Positions 8,753 to 17,309 are shown, numbered from the stretch's first letter. The stretch: 64,000 nucleotides of DNA from Streptosporangium violaceochromogenes (GCF_014654615.1 NZ_BNBB01000017.1:62001-126000); one strand, 5' to 3'. The notes: a model not told the origin generated them from the letters alone. Translations and numbers: made by a program.

Positions 8753-8761
8753 CCGGGCGGG

Positions 8762-8789
8762 GACGGTAGCCGGGCGGCGCGGCCATGAT
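8762..8789 (+). promoter_or_regulatory. Class 1 promoter motif, first Fn3 tail gene
   Basis: GACGGTAGC with GCCATGAT at the conserved distance (CATGAT as -10). It lies 55 nt before the GTG of the 850-aa tail gene. Confidence 0.5.
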
Positions 8790-8816
8790 GCGGCTGCTGC
8801 CGGCGGAGGGGTTGTT

Positions 8817-11369
8817 GTGAGCGAGTTCGTGCAGGCCGTGGCGTATACCGCGAGCGCGGCGTCCTCCTCCCACACCGTGTTTTTCTCGCCGACCCAGGTG
8901 GGCAGCCGAGTCGTTGTGCTGGTGCACTCCTACGCCGGGGTGACGGGCATCTCCTCGGGGTATCTGCTGCATGAGCACACCGCGCACACCCTCGGTATCC
9001 GCTTGTACAGCAAGGTGTCCAGCGGCGGCGACACCTCCGTCACGGTGAACACCGGCAGCAGCACCGACCGCATTTTCATGTGGATGTACGAGATCAGCAA
9101 CGCCCCGATCCGGTTCGGGTCGGCGACGGGGCTGACCAGTGGGTCGGCCGGTATGTCGCTGTCGGGTCTGCCGGCGGGATGCGTGGCGGTGCTGGGGGTG
9201 TCGCACTACGTCACCGGCAGCACCGACAACAGCTCCGTCAGCTGGCCGCCCGGGTTCACGCACCGCGGCTACGCCTTCCGCGACTGGTCGGACTCGGGGC
9301 TGGCCAAGCGGGTGTGGGCGGCCGGCGCCACCGAGCGGGGCCTGTCGGGGGCCTTCGTCTTCAGCCAGGACCTGGTGACGGGGGACACCCGGGACACGGC
9401 GTGGGTGGGGGCGGTGTTCGGACCCAACCCGGACGCCGACCCGCCGACGGTGCCGGGCAACGTCCGGTTGACCGGCATGACGAACACCAGTGTGACGGTG
9501 GCGTGGGACGCCTCCACCGACTCCGGGGTGGGGGTCTCGCGCTACGGCGTGTACCGCGACGGCACCCTCGTGGGGGAGGAGTACGAGCTCACCTCCACCG
9601 TCGAGGGGCTGACGGCGGGGCAGACGTACCTGATCGGTGTGGACGCGGTCGACGGCAACGGCAACCGGTCGGAGAAGGCGTCGGTGTCGGTGACGGTGAT
9701 CGCCGACACCGCGGCGCCGGCCGTGCCGGGCGGCCTGCGGATCACCGCGCTGGGCGCCGGGTCGTTCAGCCTGGCGTGGGACGCCTCGACCGACAACATC
9801 GGCGTGGTGGGCTACGGCGTGTACCGCAACGGCGCGAAGGTCGGCGACGACCAGACCACGCTGACGAAGGCGTTCAGCGGTCTTGTCAACGGCAGCGCGC
9901 ACACGGTCGAGGTCGACGCCGTCGACATGCACGGCAACCGCAGCGCGAAGGTGTCGATCGCCGTGGTGGCCGCGCCGGACACCACGCCGCCGACCGTGCC
10001 GGGCAACCTGCGCACCACCGCGGTGTCGGGGGCGAGCATCGCGATCGCGTGGAACGCCTCGACCGACGCCACCATCGGCCTGGCGGGATACGGCGTCTAC
10101 AAGGACGGCGTCAAGATCGGCAGCGACGTTACTGCGCTGGCCTACCGGTTCAACGCCCTCACCGAGGACCAGACGTATCTGCTGGCGGTGGACGCGGTGG
10201 ACCGGGCCGGGAACCGGTCGGCGAAGGCGTCGCTCAGCGTGCAGGCCCTCACCGAGACCGTGCCGCCCACCACGCCGGGCAGCCTGGCGGTGACGGGGGT
10301 GACGCACACGACGATCAGCCTGGCGTGGACGGCCTCGACCGACAACGACGAGGTGATCCGCTACGACGTGCTGGTCGACGGGGTCCGGCGGGGGGACACC
10401 GCGGGCCTGGCCTACACCGTGGCCGAACTCGTTCCGAACACCGGCTACCTGCTGGCGGTGCGGGCGGTGGACCGCTCGGGCAACGTGTCGGTGGCGGCGA
10501 CGGCCGCCGCGTCCACCGCCGAGCCGCCGTACCTGCCGATCGCGACGCCGGTGTACCTGCTGGGGGCGTGGGCGGGCAACGTGGCCGACAACGACGGCGT
10601 GCGGTGGGTCGTGGAGGAGGAGGAGGGGTGGTCGTCGTCGGCGGAGGTGGTGGGGCTGGGCGACGACCACGACGGCGACGACGGCGGCTTCTCCGGGCCG
10701 GGCCGCTTCGCCGGCAAGGTCATCACCCTGGCCGGGACGGCGGCGGCCACCGACCACGCCGCGATGGCGCGGGCGATGGACCGGCTGCCGGCGGTTTTGC
10801 ACCCGGACGCGCAGGCCGAGCTGCGGGTCGTCGAGGCGCACCTGACGCGGCGGGCCATGGTGCGGCTGTCGGACCAGGTGCGCATCACCCCCCGCGGCTC
10901 GTTGGCGTTCGGCTGGGAGTTCACCGTGGCGGCCGACGACCCCCGCCGCTACGGCACCCCGATCCGGCGGGAGGCCACGGGAGAGGCGCCGCAGGCGGTG
11001 GAGGTCGACGTGGAGGTGTACGGCGACTACCCCGACGGCATCCCCGCCACGCTGACGGTGCAAGACGCGATCGCCGCGCCCCGGCTGCTGCACGTCCAGA
11101 CGGGGGTGCAGGTGACGTTCGACCCGGCGGTGATCATCAACCCGGGGTATGCGGTGCGGGTGGACCTGCTGGCGCGGGAGGTGACGGTGTTCAACCCGGC
11201 GCTGCCGGCCGGGCAGCAGACGGTGCCCGGCATGAGGTCCATGATCGCCTCCTCCACGTGGTTTCAGCTCGTGCCCGGCCTCAACACGATCCGGCTGCTG
11301 GGGCAGCCGCACCCGACGACGCCGGGCCCGGCCACGCTCGTGGCCGACACCGCCGACTGCTGGACCTGA
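8817..11369 (+). CDS. Distal-tail-like protein with four Fn3 domains, 850 aa
   Basis: The GTG start follows GGAGGGG. Residues 1-200 are a beta-rich region I do not recognise. Four fibronectin type III domains follow at about 209-297, 300-387, 390-478 and 481-570, each with W(D/N)AS(T) in the B strand and a DAVD.xGNRS close. Residues 577-850 (starting at TPVYLLGAWAGNV and including GVRWVVEEEEGW and ADDPRRYGTP) resemble siphophage distal tail (Dit-like) proteins, which join tail tube and tip. Fn3 domains on tail proteins are thought to bind surface carbohydrate. The C-terminal domain is paralogous to that of the gene at 12401, so the module is duplicated. Confidence 0.8.
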   Translation: MSEFVQAVAYTASAASSSHTVFFSPTQVGSRVVVLVHSYAGVTGISSGYLLHEHTAHTLGIRLYSKVSSGGDTSVTVNTGSSTDRIFMWMYEISNAPIRFGSATGLTSGSAGMSLSGLPAGCVAVLGVSHYVTGSTDNSSVSWPPGFTHRGYAFRDWSDSGLAKRVWAAGATERGLSGAFVFSQDLVTGDTRDTAWVGAVFGPNPDADPPTVPGNVRLTGMTNTSVTVAWDASTDSGVGVSRYGVYRDGTLVGEEYELTSTVEGLTAGQTYLIGVDAVDGNGNRSEKASVSVTVIADTAAPAVPGGLRITALGAGSFSLAWDASTDNIGVVGYGVYRNGAKVGDDQTTLTKAFSGLVNGSAHTVEVDAVDMHGNRSAKVSIAVVAAPDTTPPTVPGNLRTTAVSGASIAIAWNASTDATIGLAGYGVYKDGVKIGSDVTALAYRFNALTEDQTYLLAVDAVDRAGNRSAKASLSVQALTETVPPTTPGSLAVTGVTHTTISLAWTASTDNDEVIRYDVLVDGVRRGDTAGLAYTVAELVPNTGYLLAVRAVDRSGNVSVAATAAASTAEPPYLPIATPVYLLGAWAGNVADNDGVRWVVEEEEGWSSSAEVVGLGDDHDGDDGGFSGPGRFAGKVITLAGTAAATDHAAMARAMDRLPAVLHPDAQAELRVVEAHLTRRAMVRLSDQVRITPRGSLAFGWEFTVAADDPRRYGTPIRREATGEAPQAVEVDVEVYGDYPDGIPATLTVQDAIAAPRLLHVQTGVQVTFDPAVIINPGYAVRVDLLAREVTVFNPALPAGQQTVPGMRSMIASSTWFQLVPGLNTIRLLGQPHPTTPGPATLVADTADCWT

Positions 11370-11374
11370 GAGCG

Positions 11375-11402
11375 GACGCAAACCGGCCCGCCCCGGCAGC
11401 AT
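11375..11402 (+). promoter_or_regulatory. Class 1 promoter motif with overlapping hairpin
   Basis: GACGCAAACC with GGCAGCAT at the conserved spacing, 69 nt before the next GTG. The -10 half overlaps an 11-bp hairpin (11388-11398 with 11402-11412), so the same bases could end upstream transcription. Confidence 0.55.
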
Positions 11403-11443
11403 GCCGGGGCGGTGCCCGGTTTTCGGCAGGCGGAGGGGTTTAC

Positions 11444-11926
11444 GTGGGCAACTACACGGCGACGGCGGACGCGGTGGCGTCCACCACGGCGCGGAAAACG
11501 ATTTTGCAGGTGGCCAACCCGGCGTCGAACCCGGCCTCGCACCGGATCGCGTTCTACGGGATATGGGTCGGCGGCAAGGGCATCGCGTCCAACGCGGTGC
11601 CGCTGCACGTGATGCTGGCCTACCAGACGACGGCGGGCGCCGGAGGGGTCGCGCTGGCCGCCGGGTACGGGCCGGCCCCGCTGGATCCGGCGTTGCCGGC
11701 CAGCGCCATGACCGCGCTGAAAGGGCCGGCGGCGGCGTGGGGGACCGAGCCGACGCTCGGGGCGGTGCCGTGGGTGCGGGAGATGCACCCGCAAAGCGGC
11801 CAGGGGGAGTACATCCCGCTGGGGGATGAGATCCGGCTGGCGCCGGGCGGCTGGGTGGGGTTGCTCGTCACCGCCGCCGCGGCGGTGAACGTGACCGCAC
11901 AGCTGTATTGGCGCGAAGGCCACTGA
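11444..11926 (+). CDS. Putative minor tail protein, 160 aa
   Basis: The GTG start is chosen because a GGAGGGG ribosome site lies about six bases upstream. The open frame extends much further back, but that part is a shadow of the previous gene. The protein is beta-rich with many Ala, Gly and Val residues (RIAFYGIWVGG, GWVGLLVTAAAAVNV) and has no membrane helix of convincing length. I do not recognise the family. Its place between two Fn3 tail proteins and one base before the next start indicates a tail-tip or fibre component. Confidence 0.7.
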   Translation: MGNYTATADAVASTTARKTILQVANPASNPASHRIAFYGIWVGGKGIASNAVPLHVMLAYQTTAGAGGVALAAGYGPAPLDPALPASAMTALKGPAAAWGTEPTLGAVPWVREMHPQSGQGEYIPLGDEIRLAPGGWVGLLVTAAAAVNVTAQLYWREGH

Positions 11927-11927
11927 C

Positions 11928-12389
11928 GTGCTGGCCGAGGACTTCGAGGACACCACCTACGTCTTCACGATCGTCAGCGCCGGGGGGTGGGCGCGCAGCA
12001 GCTCCCAGTCGCACGGCGGGGACTACGCGTTTCGGTCGGGGACGATCGGCGACGGCCAGACGTCGACGGCGGTCATCACGGTGCCGTCCGGCGCCGTGGC
12101 CGTCCAGTTTTGGTACAAGGTGTCCAGCGAGCAGAACTACGACTACTTCCGGTTCTATGTCGGCGGCGCCGAGCAGTTGGCCGCCTCCGGGGAGGTCGGC
12201 TGGACCCAGAGTGCGGAGTACCCGCTGGGGGAGCAGACGCAGATCAGCTTCGCCTACTCCAAGGACAGCTCCAGCGCCTCGGGGGCTGATGCGGCGTTCG
12301 TCGACGACGTGACGTTCGTGCTGCCGTCGGTGCACCTGCTGCGGCGGCCTCCCAGCCCGGCGGCGTCGCACCGCGGCTCCCGCTGGTGA
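11928..12389 (+). CDS. Beta-sandwich (MAM/ConA-like) minor tail protein, 153 aa
   Basis: The GTG start is one base after the previous stop, so translation is probably coupled. The pattern EDFEDTTYVF, a small-residue-rich strand, QFWYKVSSEQNYDYFRFYV and a final DDVTFV is that of MAM/concanavalin-like jelly-roll domains found in tail fibres and extracellular binding proteins. This suggests a role in adsorption to the cell surface. The last 25 residues are basic and disordered. Family assignment is by fold pattern only. Confidence 0.65.
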   Translation: MLAEDFEDTTYVFTIVSAGGWARSSSQSHGGDYAFRSGTIGDGQTSTAVITVPSGAVAVQFWYKVSSEQNYDYFRFYVGGAEQLAASGEVGWTQSAEYPLGEQTQISFAYSKDSSSASGADAAFVDDVTFVLPSVHLLRRPPSPAASHRGSRW

Positions 12390-12400
12390 GGTGAGGCCTG

Positions 12401-14110
12401 ATGGCACGCTACGGCCGCGCGTTCGCGGTCCCGCCCCGCCTCAGCCGGGCCCCGCGCTCGACGCTGCCGCCCGAGCCGCAGAACCTGCGGGTCGTCTCGG
12501 CGGCGCCGACCGAGGTCAGCCTGGCGTGGGACGCCCCGGCCGGGGGTGCGGCCGGCTACCGGTTGTACCTGGACGGGGTGGCGCAGGGGGCGGGGGACCA
12601 GGCCGGGCTGACGTTCACCCTGTCGGGGCTGACCGAAGGCGCGACCTACCTGGTGGAGGTCGACGCCGTCGACGGGGGCGGGCAGCGGTCGGCGAGAACC
12701 GCGTTGGCGGTCACCACGCCCGACGTCACCGCCCCCGGCGTCCCGCCGAACCTGGTGGCCACCCACGTGGGGCACTTCTCCGTCACGGTGGGGTGGGACG
12801 AGGCGTCCGACAACGTCGCCGTGGCCGGCTACCAGGTGTACCTGGACGGGGCGGCGCACGGCGCCCAGCAAAGCGGGCTGTCGCACCCCCTCCCCGGGCT
12901 GACGCCCGCCACGGCCTACCTGGTCGAGGTCGAGGCGGTCGACGGCCAGGGCAACCGCAGCGCGCGAGCGCAGCGGACGGTCGTGACGCTGGCCGACCAG
13001 CCTCCGGCGGCGCCGCCGAACCTGGCGGCCGAGCACGCCGAGGAACACGTCGTGCTCACCTGGGAGGCGGCCGGCGACGACCTGGGCGTCGCCGGGTATG
13101 AGGTGCTCGTCGACGCCCAGGTCGTGGCGACGCTGGGGCCGTCGGCCCGCCGCCACCTGGTGGCCGACGTCGTGCCGGGCATCACGGTGGCCTCGGCCAC
13201 GGTCCGCGCCGTCGACACCGGCGGCCAGGTGGGGGCGGCCTCCACGGTGTCGCTGCTGGCGCCGTACATGCCGTTGGCGACGCCGGTGTACCGGCTGGGG
13301 GCGTGGGCGGGCAACGTCGTCGACGAGCACGGTGTGCGGTGGGTCGTCAAGGAGGAGGAGGGGTGGACGTCGTCGCCGGCGGTGCGGGCCCGCTCCAGGC
13401 CGCGGGGCGGCCGGGACGGGCAGGTCGGCAACCCCGGCCTGTACGGGCGGCGCACCATCACCCTGAAGGGGACGGCGGTCGCGCCGTCCCACCTGGAGAT
13501 GCTGGCCGCCCAGCAGCGGCTGGTGTCGCTGGTGCCGCCGCGCAAGGTCGCGCTGCTGCGGGTGCTGGAGGTGCATCTGGCCAGGCAGGCCCGGGTACGG
13601 CTGGCGGGGCGGGTGGAGATCACCGGCCAAGGGTCGCGGGCGTTCACCTGGTCGATGACATTGCGGGCGGCCGACCCGCGACGGTACGCGCTGCTGCCGA
13701 CGCGGGGGCAGGCGGTGATCGACGCCCTGCCGGGGGCGGCGGAGATGACCGTCACCCTGGCCGGCAGCTACCCCTACATCCCGGCCGGGCTCCGGCTGTG
13801 GGGGCCGATCCGCAATTTCCGCCTCGCGCATGGGGAGTCGGGCGGCAGCCTGGTGGCGGCGGCCGGGGTGGAGATCCCCGCCGATCCGGACTACAGCGTC
13901 GCGTTTGACCTGGCGTCGCGGTCGGTCACGGCGTATGTGCCGGTCGAGGTGTGGCCGGAGCCGCGCCCCGGCCGGGGGCTGGTGAAGCACCCGCCGACGT
14001 GGTTCACCTTGCAGCCGGGGGTGAACACGCTGCTGATCTCCGGGGAGCCTGTGGTGGGGGCTGTGGGGTCTCCCTGGTTGGCGGTGGAGACCCGCGACGC
14101 CTGGACCTGA
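12401..14110 (+). CDS. Distal-tail-like protein with three Fn3 domains, 569 aa
   Basis: The ATG is 11 bases after the previous stop. Three Fn3 domains lie at about 23-107, 111-198 and 203-288, each with the DAVDG or EAVDG close. Residues 290-569 (TPVYRLGAWAGNV, GVRWVVKEEEGW, AADPRRYALL, and the ending DAWT) match the C-terminal half of the protein at 8817-11369 along its length. The two therefore share a Dit-like module and differ in the number of Fn3 domains. Two such proteins in one tail block suggest a hetero-oligomeric tip or duplicated receptor-binding arms. The IS200-type element starts just past the stop. Confidence 0.8.
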   Translation: MARYGRAFAVPPRLSRAPRSTLPPEPQNLRVVSAAPTEVSLAWDAPAGGAAGYRLYLDGVAQGAGDQAGLTFTLSGLTEGATYLVEVDAVDGGGQRSARTALAVTTPDVTAPGVPPNLVATHVGHFSVTVGWDEASDNVAVAGYQVYLDGAAHGAQQSGLSHPLPGLTPATAYLVEVEAVDGQGNRSARAQRTVVTLADQPPAAPPNLAAEHAEEHVVLTWEAAGDDLGVAGYEVLVDAQVVATLGPSARRHLVADVVPGITVASATVRAVDTGGQVGAASTVSLLAPYMPLATPVYRLGAWAGNVVDEHGVRWVVKEEEGWTSSPAVRARSRPRGGRDGQVGNPGLYGRRTITLKGTAVAPSHLEMLAAQQRLVSLVPPRKVALLRVLEVHLARQARVRLAGRVEITGQGSRAFTWSMTLRAADPRRYALLPTRGQAVIDALPGAAEMTVTLAGSYPYIPAGLRLWGPIRNFRLAHGESGGSLVAAAGVEIPADPDYSVAFDLASRSVTAYVPVEVWPEPRPGRGLVKHPPTWFTLQPGVNTLLISGEPVVGAVGSPWLAVETRDAWT

Positions 14111-14132
14111 GGTAGCGGCGGCCGGTCAGCAT

Positions 14133-14531
14133 TCAGCGGCCCTTCTGCTGCTCGACGTACCGCTTCACCGCGGCGAGCGGAGCGCCGCCGACGGTGGCCA
14201 CGAAGTAGCTGTTGGTCCACAGCGTCGGAAGCTGGGACTTCAGATGGGGGAACTCCTCGCGGAGCACGTGGGAGGAGCGGCCCTTGATGGCCTTCACCAG
14301 CCGGTGCACGCCGTACTGCGGATCGACTTCGACCAGGAGATGGACGTGGTCGGGCATGACCTCCATTTCCACCAGCCATGCCCCTTTCTCGTCCACCACC
14401 TCGCCGATGAGGTCCTTCAAACGTTCTTCGATCCGGCCGCCGAGCACGCGACGCCGGTACTTCGGGCACCACACAACGTGGAAGGCGCACTGAAAGGCGA
14501 CGTCGCCGTTCGACCGCAGGGTTACAGCCAC
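14133..14531 (-). CDS. tnpA: IS200/IS605-family Y1 transposase TnpA, 132 aa
   Basis: This is a single-strand Y1 transposase. The HUH metal site is H62-V63-H64 in MPDHVHLLV and the catalytic Tyr is Y125 in AVKRYVEQQK. The opening HVVWCPKYRRRVL is diagnostic of the family, and length is normal. It lies on the opposite strand to the tail genes, inserted between the 569-aa tail gene and the Gp37-like gene. No tnpB is present, although a tnpB-type right end follows at 14581-14656. The catalytic residues are intact, so the enzyme could be active. Confidence 0.93.
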   Translation of the reverse strand: MAVTLRSNGDVAFQCAFHVVWCPKYRRRVLGGRIEERLKDLIGEVVDEKGAWLVEMEVMPDHVHLLVEVDPQYGVHRLVKAIKGRSSHVLREEFPHLKSQLPTLWTNSYFVATVGGAPLAAVKRYVEQQKGR

Positions 14532-14580
14532 TCGGCCATTATGCAGCTTGGAGCTAGCTAATGATCCAGCGGCCGGAAGG

Positions 14581-14656
14581 ATGGGCTAACCCCACGGATG
14601 AATCCGGGGGTCTGCGCCCAAGAAGTTTGATCACCCTGGGCCGAGGTGATTTGAAC
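14581..14656 (+). mobile_element. Orphan IS605-type right end, possible omega-RNA-like remnant
   Basis: The sequence CCCCACGGATGAATCCGGGG, continuing through GTCTGCGCCC to GTTTGATC, resembles the 3' end of tnpB-carrying IS605/IS1341 elements, where the guide-RNA scaffold lies. A subterminal palindrome (ATCACC with GGTGAT) and TTGAAC follow. Between tnpA and this end there is no room for tnpB, so tnpB appears lost and the element spans about 14111-14656. The exact ends are not proven. Confidence 0.45.
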
Positions 14657-14685
14657 AACTCAACGGGCGCCCGCGCTCCGGCCCG

Positions 14686-14713
14686 GACGTAAGGCCCTGC
14701 TGCGCGGCAGGGT
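14686..14713 (+). promoter_or_regulatory. Class 1 promoter motif, Gp37-like gene
   Basis: GACGTAAGG with GGCAGGGT at the conserved spacing, 55 nt before the GTG at 14741. It lies outside the IS remnant, so transcription of the downstream tail genes is restored after the insertion. Confidence 0.5.
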
Positions 14714-14740
14714 CTGCCACCGACGCGGAGGGGGGCGCCG

Positions 14741-15847
14741 GTGGCGGGGCAGGATCTATGGGAGTACGTCTTCTACGACTGGGACACCCACGTCCCGATC
14801 GACGCGCTGCCCCTGCAAGGGGTGACGTTCGGCCTGGGGCTGGGGGCCACCGGGCAGCTCACGGCGAGCATCCCGCTGTATGACGACCGGTACAACATTT
14901 CCCGGGTGACGGCGGCGACCCTGCCGGAGCGGACGATCTGCGTGATCTTCCGGGACCGCCGGTACGTGGGGGCCTACAGGATGATCGATCCGCAGGACTA
15001 CGACTCGGCGACCGGCGTCATGAGCATCACCGGGGAGGAGCTCCCCGCGATTCTGGCGTACCGGTTCGTGAACTTCACCGGGCCGCGCACCGCGACCCCG
15101 TACGACGAGGTGAGGTTCCTGCTGGAGCACGCCGCGGACCCGGCCGACGCCCGGTGGATGCCGGCGATCTACGGGTCCGGCGGGACCGGCACGGTGACCC
15201 GCGCCTACCGGCGGGAGGAGTTCATGCCGATCCTGGACCAGGTGGGGGAGGTCACCGCCGTGCCGAACGCGTTCGACTGGTGGTGCCGGCCCGAGTGGGA
15301 CACCGCCCACGACCGGCCGGCGGTCGCGGTCAAGGGGGTGGGGCGGCAGGCGCCGGAGCCGGCCGGGCTGGTGCTGGAGTATCCGGGCAACGTGGAGCGC
15401 TACGGCCGCAAAACCCGGCGGGGGCTGCTGACGCGGGTGCACGGCCGTCTTCAGACCGACACCGCCGGCACGGTGATCGAGACGGTGGATCGGCCGGGCC
15501 GGCGGGCGGCGGGGTATCCGCTGATCGAGCAGGTGTTTCAGATCGACTCGGCCACCAGCCGGCAGGACCTGATCGACCAGCTCACCCGGATCGCCGATAC
15601 GGCGGCGGGCCCGAAGCTGTTGTTCGACTGGGAGTTGGGGGTGGGGGCGGCCACTCAGTGGTGGGGGTGGGAGCTGGGGACGTATCCGCGGTGCCTGGTG
15701 ACGGACTATCTGTATCCGGCGTTGCCGGACGGGTCGGCGGGGTTGGACCGGCCGATGCAGCTGGTGGGGGTGGAGGTGACGCCGCAGGGCGACGACGGGG
15801 AGCGGCTGAAGGTCACCACGGGCGAGTTCACGCAGGCCACGGTGTAA
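14741..15847 (+). CDS. Siphovirus ReqiPepy6 Gp37-like tail protein, 368 aa
   Basis: The GTG follows a GGAGGGGG ribosome site. The protein opens with a beta-strand pattern (LWEYVFYDWDTHVPI), then contains SATGVMSITGEEL, a central YRREEFMPILDQVGEV and a late AADTAAGPKLLFDWELGV region. These match Gp37-like / tail-hub proteins of actinobacterial siphophages. Such proteins sit at the tail tip below the distal tail protein. No peptidase motif is evident. Gene order (tape measure, Dit-like, Gp37-like) supports the call. Confidence 0.75.
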   Translation: MAGQDLWEYVFYDWDTHVPIDALPLQGVTFGLGLGATGQLTASIPLYDDRYNISRVTAATLPERTICVIFRDRRYVGAYRMIDPQDYDSATGVMSITGEELPAILAYRFVNFTGPRTATPYDEVRFLLEHAADPADARWMPAIYGSGGTGTVTRAYRREEFMPILDQVGEVTAVPNAFDWWCRPEWDTAHDRPAVAVKGVGRQAPEPAGLVLEYPGNVERYGRKTRRGLLTRVHGRLQTDTAGTVIETVDRPGRRAAGYPLIEQVFQIDSATSRQDLIDQLTRIADTAAGPKLLFDWELGVGAATQWWGWELGTYPRCLVTDYLYPALPDGSAGLDRPMQLVGVEVTPQGDDGERLKVTTGEFTQATV

Positions 15848-15861
15848 AGGGGGGGGTTGGT

Positions 15862-16344
15862 GTGACGCGGTGGGGTCATCTGGAGCTGCGTGAGCGCGGC
15901 ATGGTGGAGGTCGCCGGGGACCTGCGGACCCGGGCGGCGCGGTTGGAGAACGGGGCGGGCGCGGTGCGGCCGGTGGCGCTGCACCCGCTGGACTTGTTCT
16001 GGCGGGACGCCGGTCCGGGGGCGACGATCACCCATCAGGGGGCGTTCGGCCGCTCGGGGTCGACGGTGACGTGCCTTTTGGTGGTGGCGGCCCCGTCGGG
16101 CGGGTCGGTGTCGTGCCGTCTGGTGGCGGCCGTGGGCGGCGTGCTGACGTACGGGGCGGCGGTGGTGGTGGGCAACCCGTCGCCGGTGCCGCCGGGCGGG
16201 GTGGCGGACGCGACATGGGGCGGGGTGCGGGTGCCGGTGGCGATGGACCTGCCGGGGGTGTGGCGGCCGGGGGATGTGCACACCCTGGCGGTGGAGGCGA
16301 CCGGGTCGGGTCAGGTCGGGGTGTTGTCGACGTGGCAGCGCTGA
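15862..16344 (+). CDS. Putative tail-associated protein, 160 aa
   Basis: The GTG start is chosen after a long G-run, 14 bases past the previous stop. The protein is Val/Gly/Ala-rich and predicted as all beta (STVTCLLVVAAPSGGSVSCRLV). It has no membrane helix or known motif. Its position between the Gp37-like protein and the lysis genes suggests a tail fibre or tip accessory. I do not recognise the family. Confidence 0.65.
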   Translation: MTRWGHLELRERGMVEVAGDLRTRAARLENGAGAVRPVALHPLDLFWRDAGPGATITHQGAFGRSGSTVTCLLVVAAPSGGSVSCRLVAAVGGVLTYGAAVVVGNPSPVPPGGVADATWGGVRVPVAMDLPGVWRPGDVHTLAVEATGSGQVGVLSTWQR

Positions 16345-16349
16345 GTGCT

Positions 16350-16377
16350 GACGTAACCGTCGGCGTCCGGGCAGCAT
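16350..16377 (+). promoter_or_regulatory. Class 1 promoter motif, XhlA-like gene
   Basis: GACGTAACC with GGCAGCAT at the conserved spacing, 55 nt before the next GTG. It starts just after the stop of the preceding gene. Confidence 0.55.
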
Positions 16378-16404
16378 GCCGCCCCGACAGGTGAGGACGA
16401 TGAG

Positions 16405-16779
16405 GTGGGGGCCGGCGTGGTGGACGAGGAGCCGACGAGGGGGGAGCTCGCCCGGTCGATGAGCCGGCTGGAGGGCATGATCGGTGAGCTGAAGGCCGAC
16501 ATCAAGATGTTCGCGGCGACCTGGTCGGCGCAGGCCGCGGCGGGGAGTGTGCTGGCGTTGCGGGTGGAGGCGCTGGAGGCGTGGAAGGTCGACATCACCC
16601 GGGAGTTCGATCTGGCGGAGAAGCGGCTGGACCAGGCGGAGAAGGAGTTGTTCGCCCGGCAGGACGCCTATGAGCGGGAGAACGAGCGGCGCCGCCAGGT
16701 GTCGGGGCGGGTTTCGATCGGGATCGCCGCGGTGGGGATGGTGGTGGCGATCGTGGGGACGTGGCTGAAGGCCGGCTGA
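16405..16779 (+). CDS. XhlA-like coiled-coil membrane protein, 124 aa
   Basis: A long helix with heptads (LARSMSRLEGMIGELKADI, then an RLDQAEKELF segment) leads into one C-terminal membrane segment (VSIGIAAVGMVVAIVGTWL). This is the layout of haemolysin XhlA-type proteins that accompany phage holins. GTG at 16405 is used here; GTG at 16420 is an alternative. It probably acts with the holin that starts 76 bases downstream to permeabilise the membrane. Confidence 0.65.
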   Translation: MGAGVVDEEPTRGELARSMSRLEGMIGELKADIKMFAATWSAQAAAGSVLALRVEALEAWKVDITREFDLAEKRLDQAEKELFARQDAYERENERRRQVSGRVSIGIAAVGMVVAIVGTWLKAG

Positions 16780-16787
16780 CGGGGGCG

Positions 16788-16815
16788 GACGTTAGGGGGT
16801 GGTGGGTGGAAGCCT
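16788..16815 (+). promoter_or_regulatory. Weak class 1 promoter motif, holin
   Basis: GACGTTAGG matches the upstream half well, but the downstream half (GGAAGCCT) is poor. It is kept because the distance to the holin start (67 nt) fits the family. Confidence 0.3.
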
Positions 16816-16854
16816 GCGGGGTGCTGGTTTCCGTTTTTCGAGGGGGGGTTTGCG

Positions 16855-17154
16855 ATGCGCGACACGTTCTTGTCGTACCTGCGTACGTATGTGCCGGTGT
16901 GGGTGGCGGCGCTGGGGGTGCTGGCGGCCAAGGCGGGGATCGATCTGCCGCTGCATGAGACGACGGTCGTGGTGCTGGCGGTGGCGATCTCCGGCTACTA
17001 CCTGGTGGGTCGGCTGCTGGAGAAGGTGCCGGGCCTGGCGTGGGTGGGGAGGGTGCTGCTGTCGGCGGGGGTGGCCGGTGAGCCGTCCTACGGCGGTGGG
17101 CGGGGCGTTGGTGAGGGGCGTCAGGTGCGGCCGCCGGGTTTCCCGGGCGTGTGA
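16855..17154 (+). CDS. Holin, 99 aa
   Basis: Two membrane segments (VWVAALGVLAAKAGI at about 15-29 and TTVVVLAVAISGYYLVG at about 37-53) are joined by a short loop, with a disordered Gly/Arg-rich tail. Length, topology and position after the XhlA-like gene are those of actinophage holins, which form the lysis lesion. The ATG follows AGGGGGGG. No endolysin is adjacent. The only candidate lies 26 kb away at 42936, under the same class of promoter. Confidence 0.75.
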   Translation: MRDTFLSYLRTYVPVWVAALGVLAAKAGIDLPLHETTVVVLAVAISGYYLVGRLLEKVPGLAWVGRVLLSAGVAGEPSYGGGRGVGEGRQVRPPGFPGV

Positions 17155-17309
17155 GGCCGCCTACACTGGCGTTCTGGACGCCGTGGGAGAGGTGAGGGCG
17201 TGGGCGGGGAGCCGCCTGCGGCCGGGCCGCTCCGGGTGTTTCCTTTCCGGTGCGCCGTCTCGGGCGTGTCTGGGGGTCGGGACCTCCGTTTGGCGGGGGG
17301 CCGCGCCTG

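Noticed and set aside
8742..13990. Long minus-strand frames opposite the two Fn3 tail genes, and an 848-codon second plus frame
   Set aside because: Arg/Gly/His-rich shadow products. The Fn3 and Dit patterns are only in the annotated frames.
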